A stretch of 58,650 nucleotides of DNA. It comes from Poteriospumella lacustris. Lineage: Eukaryota > Sar > Chrysophyceae > Chromulinales > Dinobryaceae. Below, piece by piece: positions 1-10,450 of the stretch. The notes beneath the pieces are model-generated. The model saw only the letters and a list, made by a program, of their open reading frames with translations. It was not told the origin of the DNA and did no database searches. Each line of letters begins with the position of its first letter. Within the stretch, counting starts at the first letter, position 1. The stretch is taken from positions 1 through 58,650 of the forward strand of contig SMOI01000205.1 in assembly GCA_008000375.1 (NCBI GenBank), in the 5' to 3' direction. The translations under genes and the position numbers were made by a program.

Positions 1-1479
1 AGCCACGTCGGGCGAACGGTGGGCCGCGACGACGGGCGGCTGGTCGGCTGCCCACTGGGCCCCGCCGACGGCCGACCGCTCGGCGACGCGGACGGACGTC
101 GCGAGGGGGTCGCCGAGGGCTGCCTCGTCGGTGGAGACGACGGCTGCCCCGTCGGTGGACACGACGGCTGGCCGCTGGGCCGGTGCGTTGGACGGCCCGT
201 CGGCCGCTGGGTCGGCTGGGCGGTGGGTCGCTTCGTCGGCTGCGACGAGGGCTGCCGAGACGGCTGCGAAATGGGACATGCGGTTGGCCGGGAAGTCGGT
301 GTCGCTGACGGCTGGGTAGTCGGCTTCTCTGTGGGTTGGGTTGAGGGCTGCCTCGTAGGCTGCACCGTTGGTGTACTGGTCGGGCCAGTAGTTGGTTGTC
401 GCGTTGGTTGCCGCGTTGGTTGTCGCGTTGGTTGTCGCGTTGGTTGTCGCGTTGGTTGTCGCGTTGGTTGTCGCGTTGGTTGCCGTGTAGGTTGGGCGGA
501 AGGTAGGCCTGAAGGTTGCTGGCTGGGCTGAGACGAAGGATGCGTTGATGGTCTCGACGACGGTTGAGACGTGGGAACGCCACTCGGCTGCGAAGAAGGC
601 GGGGACGTTGGCGTCGACGATGGCTGACGAGACGGATGTGAAGTGGGCTGGCGCGTCGGAGAACTGGTGGGGCTGATCACGCCTGCGGTCAAAAATGGTT
701 AACGGGCGGATGGGGCGATATACGAAGAAAACAGAGGCGAAGGGCGACTTACAGGCGACTCGGAGGTAGTAGGCCTCGGTCGAGACGAGCTGCAAACACG
801 TGTCTGTCGCGGAGAGACTCGTATTCCACACCACGTCCGCGCTGGCCCCACAGAAGGCTCCCCGAAAGGCATGGTTACCCAGGCATTGGACGAAGAAGGA
901 TCTCGTCGTGCAGGTTCCCGTGGACGTGCAGAAGTCTACACGCGAACAACTTGCGGAGGTGGTCACTGCTGAGCGTGACCACGACGGAGCGGTGCAGAAG
1001 GAGTCGGCAAAGAACTCGATGTCGTACTGGTAGCTGGCAGCGACATGGACACTGGGGAATAGCGTGGGAGAGAAGGACACGAATCGCGAAGGTTTGGAGG
1101 TCGGTGCCTCGGTTCGAGCAAATGAAGGTACCACCGTGGGTGACAAACTCGGTGAAGTGGTAGGTTTCGTTGTGGGTATGCGAGTTGGCTTTCGCGTTGG
1201 ATGATAGGATGGACTGTGTTTTGGCGATGGTTGCCCGGTTATGGTGGACGGAGACGGGGCATAGCTCGGTGAGACAGTTGGAGATAACGTTGGATCGAAA
1301 GTTGGCGACGAAGTCTCCTGCCCCATTTTTGGCGATTGTGAGAAAATAAATCCTTCGTGTTGCCTCTCCTCTCTCGAGAGTGAATTCCAAAACGGACAGC
1401 TAGAGACAACCTGGCCTTGACTATTAGTTTGGTCTGGTTCGGGGTTCGCGCCCGAGTCGATTCCTAACTGCACTGACAT
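1..1479 (-). CDS. PT-repeat (Pro-Thr/Ser-x-x) protein with Cys-rich domain, partial
   Basis: This is a minus-strand gene that runs off the left edge of the window. The frame reads into long proline-threonine/serine repeats (PTRQPT, PSSQPS types) of the kind common in stramenopile cell-surface or secreted proteins. Two such stretches flank a globular segment with about ten cysteines, encoded around 755-1090, which ends in EAYYLRVAC. An intron at 683-752 (GTAAGT...CAG) splits the last Cys codon; joining TGC across it restores the PT frame exactly. The frame is open from an ATG at 1479. No signal peptide starts there, so a further 5' exon is likely: a GTACGT donor and a TCAG acceptor lie just upstream. 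The family and the role (wall or adhesion) are inferred from composition only. Confidence 0.68.
   Translation of the reverse strand, partial: MSVQLGIDSGANPEPDQTNSQGQVVSSCPFWNSLSREERQHEGFIFSQSPKMGQETSSPTFDPTLSPTVSPSYAPSPSTITGQPSPKHSPSYHPTRKPTRIPTTKPTTSPSLSPTVVPSFARTEAPTSKPSRFVSFSPTLFPSVHVAASYQYDIEFFADSFCTAPSWSRSAVTTSASCSRVDFCTSTGTCTTRSFFVQCLGNHAFRGAFCGASADVVWNTSLSATDTCLQLVSTEAYYLRVACKSPFASVFFVYRPIRPLTIFDRRRDQPHQFSDAPAHFTSVSSAIVDANVPAFFAAEWRSHVSTVVETINASFVSAQPATFRPTFRPTYTATNATTNATTNATTNATTNATTNAATNATTNYWPDQYTNGAAYEAALNPTHREADYPAVSDTDFPANRMSHFAAVSAALVAADEATHRPADPAADGPSNAPAQRPAVVSTDGAAVVSTDEAALGDPLATSVRVAERSAVGGAQWAADQPPVVAAHRSPDVA
391..486. repeat. 12-bp minisatellite inside the PT-repeat coding region
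   Basis: About eight tandem copies of GTTGGTTGTCGC (one variant has GCC for GTC) are seen. On the minus strand in the coding frame each unit encodes the four residues R-Q-P-T. Copy number changes would add or remove whole PT units without shifting the frame. Confidence 0.9.
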
Positions 1480-2321
1480 CTGAATGTACTTTCTTAGAAT
1501 AAATTACAGTGAAAGTTACCAGCATCTGACCAATGAGACGTACAGGATGAAAGGAAACTTGACCACCGACCACTGACGCAATAGACCCGTCTTCACCTCC
1601 CCAAATCGACCTAGCCAACCCGAAGCGAGCACCTTGACCAAGTCCTCGAGTATATAAGCGGAACTGTCGATTGGATAATGTTCCAGCCAAGCGATTTGAG
1701 ACTTACCGTGTCCGCAGACGCGAGTCATCTAACCCAAACGGATGGAAGGGCCACGCTGGCATACTAGTGTGTGTTATCCTGGGCAGAACCGTCACCATCA
1801 CTGGCTCCATATTTGTAAAGCGGACGTTGCGAGCGCCGTCGACCCAAGCGGAGATCATTGCAGTAGAGGAAGCGGTACATCCCGTTTGTCGCAGGTATAA
1901 TAGGTATGATGGGCGTGGACCCCGGTACCGGTGGGTATACCGCTGCAGCAAGGCAACAAATCAACTGTTGTCCTATTCATTCCAGGAGGACAATTCAGTT
2001 TTTCATTAGGTACGGCTTGGCGGTGATCCCTGTAATACGTATATAGCGTACATACTTTACAAGGATCATAAAATCATCACAGCCCGTACTGCCTCATGTC
2101 GCACATTCATCAGGTTGAGAGGGCCATAGTTGCCGGCCATTCAATCGCTTCCAACTGTACATGACGATGCAACCACCGTTGTTCCCAGTGACCCCGATCG
2201 ATTCAGTTTCTGTTTTCAGCCTTCTTCTTATCTTATTGATTGAACTACAGCTCTTGAGTGAACTGGATATCCATGTTGAGCTGTTCCCCGAGAGCATCCA
2301 TTCACAGAGAGCCATCAGCAT
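1480..2321. other. Intergenic region, no firm gene
   Basis: No convincing complete gene is visible. Several short open frames exist on both strands between 1500 and 2000. The minus-strand ones may include 5' exons of the PT-repeat gene, because donor and acceptor signals occur (for example GTAAGT read on the minus strand near 1700). The 2010-2100 stretch is AT-richer. Confidence 0.5.
1651..1658 (+). promoter_or_regulatory. TATA-like box
   Basis: TATATAAG on the plus strand is a good match to the eukaryotic TATA consensus. The only ORF that starts shortly after it (ATG at 1678) is 29 codons long. What it drives, if anything, is unknown. Confidence 0.25.
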
Positions 2322-3257
2322 ATGTCCGCCACGCCGACCCCTCAAACACTCACTCGTCGTACTCCGATCACGACGGTGTTGGAGCTATGCCTCTATCGTG
2401 TGGTCAACGAACGCTGTGGAGGCCGCGTCTTGCCGTTTGGCGTGCGGCAACTGATCAAGGACTATGCCTGGGCTACGTTCGACAACGACACGATTCGAGA
2501 GGCGGTGCAGCTGTGGTGCAGCGACCGAGCGACGGCGTTACGACAGTACGGCGACATCAACGATTGGGACGTGAGCCAGGTCACCGACATGGCTGCTCTC
2601 TTTCGCAAAACCACGTTCAACGATCGCATCGACCAGTGGGACGTGCGGAACGTCACGTCGATGGTAGAAATGTTTTTCTTCGCGGCGGCCTTCAATCGGC
2701 CGCTGGACACGTGGGACGTGGGTCGCGTGACGACGATGCAGCAGATGTTTAGTGGTGCCTCATCGTTTGACCAGTCGCTGTCCTCCTGGGACGTGGGTCG
2801 TGTCTGCGACATGAAGCAGATGTTCTCTAGCGCCACCGCGTTCAACCAGCCGTTGTCGACGTGGGACGTCCGTCGCGTCACAGACATGGCGGGTATGTTC
2901 AATTGTGCCGAGTCGTTCAACCAGCCGCTGGACACGTGGGACGTGCGGCAAGTGACCCGCATGAGTGGCGTGTTCCACGCCGCGACGTCCTTCAACCAGC
3001 CGCTGGCCGTGTGGGACGTGCGCCAGGCCACTACGATGAGCGATATGTTCCACGGAGCCTCGTCGTTCAACCAGCCGCTGGCCTCGTGGGACGTGCGGCA
3101 GGTGGCCAATATGGAGTACATGTTCTACCGAGCCGCGTCGTTCAACCAGCCGTTGGACGCGTGGGAGGTGCGTGGTGACGTGTACCGGAGCGGAATGTTC
3201 GAGGGAGCGACGTCGTTCCAGCAGACGTTGCCAGAGACGTTGCAACGGCCGGAGTAG
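2322..3257 (+). CDS. BspA-like DUF285 repeat protein, copy A
   Basis: The 311-aa protein has no intron. Residues 1 to about 85 form a non-repeat module with the core LPFGVRQLIKDYAW followed by AVQLWCSDRA, shared with the DUF285 genes at 3710 and 53075. The rest is nine units of about 25 residues, each with W-D-V, a V-T-x-M motif, an M-F step and F-N-Q-P-L. This is the DUF285/BspA-type leucine-rich-like repeat first known from bacterial surface proteins and found expanded in several protists. There is no signal peptide or membrane anchor, so the site of action is not clear; a protein-binding scaffold is a reasonable guess. It is convergent with its paralog at 3710-4816, with 452 bp between the stops. 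Confidence 0.88.
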   Translation: MSATPTPQTLTRRTPITTVLELCLYRVVNERCGGRVLPFGVRQLIKDYAWATFDNDTIREAVQLWCSDRATALRQYGDINDWDVSQVTDMAALFRKTTFNDRIDQWDVRNVTSMVEMFFFAAAFNRPLDTWDVGRVTTMQQMFSGASSFDQSLSSWDVGRVCDMKQMFSSATAFNQPLSTWDVRRVTDMAGMFNCAESFNQPLDTWDVRQVTRMSGVFHAATSFNQPLAVWDVRQATTMSDMFHGASSFNQPLASWDVRQVANMEYMFYRAASFNQPLDAWEVRGDVYRSGMFEGATSFQQTLPETLQRPE

Positions 3258-3709
3258 CGGGGGAGGGGGTGATTGGTCTCTGTGTAAATGGCGTCCAACG
3301 AGTGGTCTCTAACGAGTAAATGGCCCACGTCACTCACAGCCTGGCCAACCGCACGGTTATCGGCACGCCAGTAATATGCACAGCTTGAGGGCTACATCCA
3401 TTCTGTGGTGTACTGGCGAGCATCCCCAGAAGGTAGACGATTGCTGGATCGCTCAGCCACACTTCTCTTCTTGACCGCTCAGCGTGTGGCAAAGAAACTA
3501 CCGCGCTTCTTCCAGAGCAAGGAAATTACCAGAGCTGTGGATGAACTGACACACAACACGCGACAGTCACTGCACTGCAGATCACCTTGAATAACGACGC
3601 CTGAGAAGTACTATATACGTCTGTCTCCATTACTGAGCTATCGATACGTTAATAGTTAATAGTTTTCAATACACAACACACGGAACGTTTCCGTTGGCGG
3701 TGTCCTGTC
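3258..3709. other. Intergenic spacer between convergent DUF285 genes
   Basis: No gene is seen. It holds the 3' ends of both flanking genes and an AT-richer stretch at about 3600-3690 that may serve 3' end formation. Confidence 0.6.
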
Positions 3710-4816
3710 TCAGCTAACGAGACCGTGAAACGCCCTCGCCCCCTCCAACATCTTGGTTCTCACCACGTCCCGACGTGTTATTTCCCACGTGTCCAACGGT
3801 TGGTTGAACGACGCGGCGTTGAAGAACATGTACCTCATGTCGAGGACCTGGCGCACGTCCCACGCGGCGAGCGGCTGGTTGAACGACGTCGCCCCGTCGA
3901 ACATGTTGCTCATATTGGTCACCTGCCGCACGTCCCACGTGTCCAGCGGCTGGTTGAACGACCCGGCGCAGTAAAACATACCCGCCATGTCTGTGACGCG
4001 ACGGACGTCCCACGTCGACAACGGCTGGTTGAACGACGAGGCGCGGGTGAAACTGTAGGCCATACGTGTGACCTGGCGCACATTCCAACTGGCCAGCGGC
4101 TGGTTGAACGCGGCGGCAGCAAAGAACATACCCTCCATATGGACAACACGACCAACGTCCCAGGTGGATAACGTCTGGTTAAACGACGAGGCGCCATGAA
4201 ACACGTGTTTCATCGTGGTCACCTGCCTCACGTCCCACGTATCCAGCGGCTGGTTGAAGTCCCACGCGTCATAAAACAGGCTGTCCATCGACGTGACGTT
4301 CCGCACGTCCCAACGGTCGATGCGATCCTTGAAGTCGCTCTCGCGGAAGAGACCAGTCATATCGGTGACCTGGCTCACGTCCCAATCGTTGATGTCGCCG
4401 TACTGTCGCACCGCCGTCGCTCGGTCGTCGCACCAGAGTTGCACCGCGTCTACTAACGTTACGTTGTCGAACGATGCCCAAGCATAGTCCTTGATCAGCT
4501 GTCGCACGCCAAACGGCAGCATGTGTCCTCCACAGCGCTCCGTCACCACGCGAATCAAGCACAAGTCCACTTCCACTGGGATCGGACGCTGCGTACGACC
4601 TGTTTCATAGGCTCGTGCTTCCGGAGTCGTCATGGCAGGCATCTGTACCTTGATGCTCCCTGATTGCCAGTTCACCTCATGGACCCTTTGGTTGGTATTG
4701 TCACTCTTGTTCGGACGATGAAGGTCGCTGGGAAAGAGGCTCGATCGGTGTCGGTGTTTCCTGTTTCTCCTGTTTCTCCTGTGCATCCGGTACATCTGGC
4801 ACCCGGTAATAGTCAT
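3710..4816 (-). CDS. BspA-like DUF285 repeat protein, copy B
   Basis: The single-exon frame gives 368 aa from the first ATG. The first 58 residues are basic (HRRNRRNRKHRHR). They have no counterpart in copy A, so translation may instead begin at Met59 or Met62. Next comes the shared module (MLPFGVRQLIKDYAW, then AVQLWCDDRA) and nine DUF285 units with F-N-Q-P-L and W-D-V signatures. The last unit is divergent (WEITRRDVV). It is a close paralog of copy A in inverted, convergent arrangement, which suggests local duplication. The basic N-terminus, if used, could act as a nuclear or nucleolar signal. No export signal is seen. Confidence 0.85.
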   Translation of the reverse strand: MTITGCQMYRMHRRNRRNRKHRHRSSLFPSDLHRPNKSDNTNQRVHEVNWQSGSIKVQMPAMTTPEARAYETGRTQRPIPVEVDLCLIRVVTERCGGHMLPFGVRQLIKDYAWASFDNVTLVDAVQLWCDDRATAVRQYGDINDWDVSQVTDMTGLFRESDFKDRIDRWDVRNVTSMDSLFYDAWDFNQPLDTWDVRQVTTMKHVFHGASSFNQTLSTWDVGRVVHMEGMFFAAAAFNQPLASWNVRQVTRMAYSFTRASSFNQPLSTWDVRRVTDMAGMFYCAGSFNQPLDTWDVRQVTNMSNMFDGATSFNQPLAAWDVRQVLDMRYMFFNAASFNQPLDTWEITRRDVVRTKMLEGARAFHGLVS

Positions 4817-6680
4817 TCTACTGTTGGCTTTTCATCACGAACAATGTCCGAGGCGTTGTGGTGACACAAATGGCAGCAACGCGTATACTACAGTATACTA
4901 CATCGTGTGCTGTAGCGGGCGCTAGGCAGTCGTTCTGTCTGGTTGTTGTTGTGTATATAGCGCAGTCTGTCCGCAGTCCCGAAGCCAGTACCGTCCGTCC
5001 CGTCCCCGCTGCCACAGGACCTCCGCCGTTTGGCTTGTCACTTGTCAGCGCCAGGGCCCCTGCTGGTCGTGTGTCCTGTGGCACCTGTGCGGTACAGCGA
5101 AGAGGCGGAGACTGGCAACGAGAGGCAGAGGACGAGGAGAGAGAGGGAGAGAGGGGGAAGTGAGTTAGAGAGGCTTAGCGCAACAACGAATGGTGCCAGT
5201 AGCACCGCAAACCAATGGAATCGACTATAGAGCACGTACACGTACAACACACAGCACAACTAAACGCCAAGTACAGCAAACGCAATAGGCCCCACCGCGG
5301 AGGGGGCGGGGGCGGGATCAACAATTTTAGGGTAAATTTGTTCGGATTGACAGACACACGCACAGCGAGAGACACACGGCACAGAGGAGGAGGAGGAGAG
5401 GGGGGGGGGGTCAGAGAGAGGCAGAGGGGGGAGGTGGAGAGAGACGGTGGAGGGGGCCTGGTCCGCCGCACAGCGCAGCGCCCGAGCGATACACAGAGAC
5501 TGTCAACGCGCGCCAGAAACACGCACACGACGGTGGGCATCCTACACACACGTGCGCCCCACACCGTTGGCGGTGGCGGGGCGACACGTGTGCTACGATG
5601 GGCGGCGTTCGGCTCGTATACCAGGCGAGCTGAGCTGCGCGGCGGCTGGGCCTCCCTCCACAGCGGCAGAGGGGCAGAGGGGCAGAGGGGCAACAGCGGC
5701 GGATCAAAAGGAAGCGAAAGGGAGACGAGATTTGGGCGATGGAGAAACGCAGACAGCGACAGAGACACAACGAGATGGATCCACTGGGACTGGGACCAGT
5801 CGCTAAACCGATGAAAATGAAACGGTAACAGATCGGTGGGGTAGGGGACAGAGGGGCAGAGGGCAGTGGGTAGAGGAGTAGACGGTAGTGGGGAGGGGGG
5901 GGGGTTAGTGGAGAGGAGAGCAGAGCAGAGGAGGACCAAGGGCCAGGGAGGGGAGGAAATAGAATGGAGGGAAAAGAGAGGGAAAAGAGAGGGAAACGCG
6001 GGAGGAAATGGGGAAATAACGAGGTGGTGGGTGGTCACTAAGCAACAGGAGCGGACACAGGACACAGGACACAGGACACAGAGAAGACACACCGAGAGGA
6101 CACAGGACACAGAGAGAGAGGACACAGGACACACAGGGGACATACACAAGTACAGCGGCACAACAGACAGACGCACAGACAGACGCACAGACAGACGCAC
6201 AGACAGACAGACGTACGCACAGACCAGACACACGGGTCACGCACATGTAGCGAGAGAGAGAAAGAGAGAGAAACGAAGACAAAGAGAGTGGGGGTGTCAG
6301 GGGGTGAGGGGACAGACAGTGGCAGCGGCGCCGAGGGGGGGGGGGCAGGGGAATCGCCTGTCCGACCCTCCGGCACCGTGGCTGCGAAGCAATAGCGCAC
6401 ACGACACACACGCGACATACACGCGACACAGACACAGACAGACGAATGGGGACACGACACGGACCGTCAGCAATCGCGACACACGCACCGCGAGAGAGAC
6501 AGAGCGACAGACAGACAGAGCGACACGGGGAAAGCGCATGAGCATGTACGTTACGAGGCGAAACCAATGGCGAGCGAGCGAGCGGTGGGGGAGGGAGGCC
6601 AGTGTAGCAGGGGGCAGTGTAGCAGGGGCAGTGTCGCAGGGACAGAGGGGTCACGGGGCAGGGGCCGCCCTGCACTGGCG
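4817..6680. other. Gene-free, strongly purine-biased region
   Basis: This 1.86-kb interval lies between the start of DUF285 copy B and the stop of the RRM gene. The plus strand is rich in A and G (GAGAGGGAG-type tracts, short G-runs near 5400 and 6340) and carries simple repeats such as ACACAGGAC at 6055-6140 and CAGACAGACG at 6165-6215. Long open frames here, such as one at 5175-6233 on the minus strand, consist of low-complexity Pro/Ser/Leu/Cys and are not credible genes. A conserved core or a noncoding RNA cannot be excluded by eye. Confidence 0.6.
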
Positions 6681-7389
6681 CTAGTGGTGGTAGGGGTAGC
6701 CCTGGCGCGGCGTGGCGGCGTTGGCGTTGGCGGACGACGGCGCGTGGAACGACGGCGACATCGCCGCCGCCGCCGCCGCCGCGGGATGCAGCAGCACGTG
6801 GTGGTGGTGGTGGGGGTGGAACAGCTGCTGCGCCTGCTGCGCCTGCTGCGGCAGCGGCTGCAGCTGGTGGAGGTAGTGCAGCTGCTGCGGCGGGTGCTGC
6901 GGCGGGTGCTGCGGCGGGTGGAGCTGGAGCTGGAGCTGGGAGGGCGACAGGGCGGCGTGCGGCGAGGACGCCGAGGACAGCGACGACGACGACGCGTGGT
7001 GCAGCAGCCCCGACGACGACGCCGTCGTCGTCACCCCCGACGACGACGGTGGCTGCGACGGCGACTGGTGCTGCGGCTGCTGCGGCTGCGGCTGCTGGTG
7101 GAGGTGGTGGGGGTGACCGTGGACGTGATGGTCGGTGGCGGTGGGCGACAGCAGATGCGCCACCGAGGCGTGCACGGCGGTCGGCGTCGGGTAGCCGCTC
7201 GCCGGCGTGTTGCCTCCGCTGTGCTGCGCGTGCTGCGCGTGCTGCGCGTGCTGCGGGTGGTAGAAGTGGCCGCCCGCCGCGTAGACGGGCGTCGAGGGCG
7301 CGAGGTGGTACACCGTCTGCGAGGGGCCGGGGCCGTGGGGTCCGTGGGGTCCGTTGGGGTGGTAGTGCGACGGTGTCGACGCCATCGGG

Positions 7390-7436
<47 letters not shown>

Positions 7437-8863
7437 CTGCTGGTTGTGGCCGCCGTAGAGCAGAAACGACTCGGGCACCGGCGGAATCGTCAGCTGCAGC
7501 GCCGGCAGCGGGAGGCCGTGGGCGGTCGCTGGCTGCGGCGGCGAATACTGCTGCGGGTGCTGCGGGTGCTGCGACTGCGGCGACTGGTGCGACGGCTGCG
7601 GGTGCTGCATCGGGAACGGCGCCATCAGCGGCAGCATCGACGGCGGCGGCGGCGGCGGCATCGTCAGGGGCAGCATCGCGCCCGCGGGCAGCAGCGGTGG
7701 CGGCGGCACGAAGACCGACCCCGCCGGGCCGTGCGACATGAAATACGGCAGCGGCTGCGGCTGGTGCTGTGGGTGCTGCTGATGGTACTGCGGCTGCGAC
7801 TGGTGCTGCTGCTGGTGGTACTGGTGCTGGAGCTGGTGCTGGAGCTGCTGGTGGGCCATCGGCGGCATCGGCGGCGTCGACGGCGGCGGCGGACTGCGCA
7901 GCTCCGTCGGCGGCGACAGCGACGAGGACGTCGACGTGGCCGGCGACGACGCCGACTGCTGGCTGTGGCTGTGGCTGTGGCCCGCATGCGACGCGTCACC
8001 TGTGGCGGCGGCGTTGGCGGTGGCGGCGGCGTTGGCGGTGGCGACCGCGGACGCGTCGGCACCGTTCATCTTCTCGAGCGCCACCCGCGACAGTTTGCAG
8101 TCGAAGTGGATGTCGACGCCGTGGCGGGCGCTGTGGTAGTTCTCGCGCGACAGCACGTGGATCGCCCGCTGCGCCGCCGACAGCTCCGCGAAGATGACGA
8201 AGCCGTAGCCACCCTGTTTGCTCAACAGCGACGTGTCGGTGACCTCGTACGACTTCACCACGACGTCCACGATGGCGCCGTAGGTGGTGAACACGTCGTA
8301 GAGCACCTCCTCGGTGATCGTCGGCTGCATTTGCGTCGACACGAACGAGAAGATCAGCTGCGTGCCCTTGGCCTCGTCGGCGCCGCCGTCGGCGGTGTCC
8401 GCGTCGTAGCTCGATGATGCTGCTCCGCCGCGTGTGCGACCGCCGCCGCCGTTGTTGTTGCGTCCACCGGAGGCGCCAGCGCCGCCGCTGTTGCTGTTGC
8501 TGTTGCCGTTGCTGTTGCCGGGCTTCTTCTCGCCACTGGAGACACTGTAGCGTGAGGGGACACAGGGCACAGAGGGTCAGACACGAGACAGAGCACATTA
8601 GAACGACCACTACGCATTCGGGTCACTTACCGCAGCTTGCGACCCATGAACAGCTGGCCGTGCAGCCCTTTGATGGCCGCCTCGACCGCCGACGTCGACG
8701 TCAGATGGACGAAACCGTAGTACAACGGCTCTTTCTCCTTCGTGCGACAGATTTTCACCGAACGAATGCCGCCGTACGGCGCCAGCAAGTTCCACAGGTG
8801 GTCCTGCGAACAGAAGAAGGACAAGTTGCCCACAAAGACGCTCTGGGAGGCACGTAGCGACAT
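6681..8863 (-). CDS. Two-RRM RNA-binding protein with Gln/Pro/His-rich tail
   Basis: There are two exons: 8863-8631 and 8544-6681. The 86-bp intron (GTAAGT...CAG) joins in frame to give 698 aa. RRM1 (about residues 8-78) shows RNP2 as VFVGNL and RNP1 as YYGFVHL. RRM2 (about 139-225) shows LIFSFV and GYGFVIF. A low-complexity linker of Gly, Asn and Ser lies between them. The last 450 residues are rich in Gln, Pro and His with a run of 13 Gln. The paired RRMs resemble polyadenylate-binding or RBP45-type proteins, but the family cannot be fixed. The Q-rich tail suggests a role in mRNP granules. The ATG at 8863 is the first in frame before RRM1. Confidence 0.88.
7392..7430. repeat. CTG/CAG trinucleotide run coding for poly-Gln
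   Basis: Thirteen uninterrupted CTG units on the plus strand (CAG on the coding strand) encode the poly-Gln run of the RRM protein. Further interrupted CTG units flank it. Confidence 0.95.
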
Positions 8864-9612
8864 CTTTTGGGGGGCGTTGATGGGGGGGGGGGGGGGGGAG
8901 ATGGGGGGTTGAAAGCGAGGAAAGGGACTGAAAAAAAACACGCGAAATAGGCGAGGGAGGGTGGGAGATGGGGATGTTGATCACTCACGAATCAACGACG
9001 AAAAACACAGAGAGTGGGCAAGATCAGATCCAAAGCGAACGAACGAAAACACGACGAGAGGGAATAGGGAAACCAATAAAATATATAGAAATGACACGAA
9101 CGACGGAGCGAGAGGGACGTGAAAGTATCAGTACACAAGAAACAACCACGTAAATCCGACGGAACAGGCGGAGGGGACAGATCGATAGTGCCGCCTCAGA
9201 AACAATGTACAGGTCAAATCAACGGGAAAGATCTTATCGGGACAGCCACACGGAGGATAGAAAAATGATCCTGGGTGACGTTGGTGACAAGATATGTACC
9301 ACGAAAAAAAAGCAATGTGTGAACAGGCCGAGCGCAATGCACTGCAATGCGGGAATTGAGCCAGATCGAGTGAAGAAGCACGACAAAAGAAGGAAAAGAG
9401 AGGTATCTCAGGAAGCGATCAGGTATACAAATGGAGCACGATACCAACTGATCAACTGAAACGCTGTCTGAAGAACTTCCTGAAGATAGAGCCAGAAGGG
9501 AATGTGATGATCGAACCAGGTGATGCACGGAGGAGGATCAACCACGTTGCTCTAAAAATGCACGGGTATGTAATTAATTGTAGAGCGAAGCTACAAATGT
9601 GTGTATGTGGAT
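8864..9612. other. Upstream region of the RRM gene, no gene seen
   Basis: It begins with a G-homopolymer of about 19 at 8882-8900 just 5' of the RRM gene start. It then becomes AT-richer (9040-9600) with only short open frames. It probably holds the RRM gene promoter and 5' UTR. Nothing else is supported. Confidence 0.5.
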
Positions 9613-10230
9613 ACGCTATATAGATTGTGCACAATGCGTTAGGACCGACCACGCCTTGGCCATCTTCCCGTTGATCTTGTCGTAAAAATGGAGTTGAGAT
9701 CGTCGCAGAGTCCGCTGCCGTGTCAACCGACTGCGACGCTGAAGAGATCCGCTGGGGGCGAACGGATCTTTGGCCGGTTCTCGGAGAGGTCACCCTCAGA
9801 GGAGACGAGCATGCCCGCCGTGTGTCCGTTCGACGCCTGTGAGAGTTCCGTTGCGACAGGAGAACAACACGACGACGACGACGACGACGACGACCACGCC
9901 GACCGCCGCGGAGCCGAAGGAGACCGACGCCAAAGACCTGTACTCCCACGTAGGCGAGAGCCGAAAGGACCATGCCTGCCTGTATGTTGCTTCTCTGTCG
10001 GTTGCTGTGGAAAGCAGGTTGTTGTTACTGGCTTTACAGCGTTTCAGGCGGCGGAGACTTGCCACTGCCCCGTTGAGAGAGGCCACGCGCCGAGGCGATA
10101 CAATACACCGACCTCTCTCCACACCACTCACGGTTCCCGTCTCAACGTGCTGGCTATAATGAACTGAAGGCGACCAGGCGCGTGTGGCATCACACACCAC
10201 ACACAGAGGAAGAAAGGAAACGCCTGTCAC
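9613..10230. other. Possible coding region, strand unresolved
   Basis: Open frames of natural composition exist on both strands. On plus, an ATG at 9688 opens a 159-codon frame with an Asp run. On minus, a frame ending at about 9613 reads FYDKINGKMAKAW before its stop, and another carries a Ser run. All pass through a (ACG)n/(CGT)n microsatellite at about 9868-9895, which yields poly-Asp, Thr, Ser or Val depending on frame. No domain was recognised, and no set of splice sites clearly favours one strand. Confidence 0.25.
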
Positions 10231-10450
10231 ATGGGGCGGGGGGGTCCAAGGTAACGTAGAAAGTCGACACCATACACATACACATACACACTAACACGCA
10301 CTGCTCTCGCAGCGACCGATACAGTGGCGACCAAACACACTCATAGCGGGTCGTGCGAGCGCGAAACCAAAACAACACAACACAACACAGACGACACAGC
10401 AGGACACGCCACCAGGACACACGCCACCGGGACACACGCCACCGGACGCA

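Noticed and set aside
391-486. CRISPR-like short repeats
   Set aside because: Units are contiguous without spacers, are coding, and the genome is eukaryotic.
19-531. Plus-strand frame of VGCR-type repeats
   Set aside because: It is the antisense reading of the PT-repeat gene; the minus frame gives the known PTxQPT pattern and continues across a valid intron.
1697-1705. GACTTACCG resembling the start of U1 snRNA
   Set aside because: The following bases do not match U1 and no Sm site is visible; more likely a splice donor read on the minus strand.
2462-3121. Long open frames antisense to the DUF285 genes (also 53402-54157 and equivalents in each array unit)
   Set aside because: They mirror the repeated codons of the sense gene, have no ATG context or known domain, and recur only because the sense repeats recur.
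5175-6233. 352-codon minus-strand frame
   Set aside because: Composition is Leu/Ser/Pro/Cys low complexity dictated by the pyrimidine-rich strand; no domain structure.
6567-8417. 616-codon plus-strand frame rich in Arg/Val/Leu
   Set aside because: It is the antisense of the RRM gene; its Arg and Leu runs are the complement of Gln/Pro/His codons.
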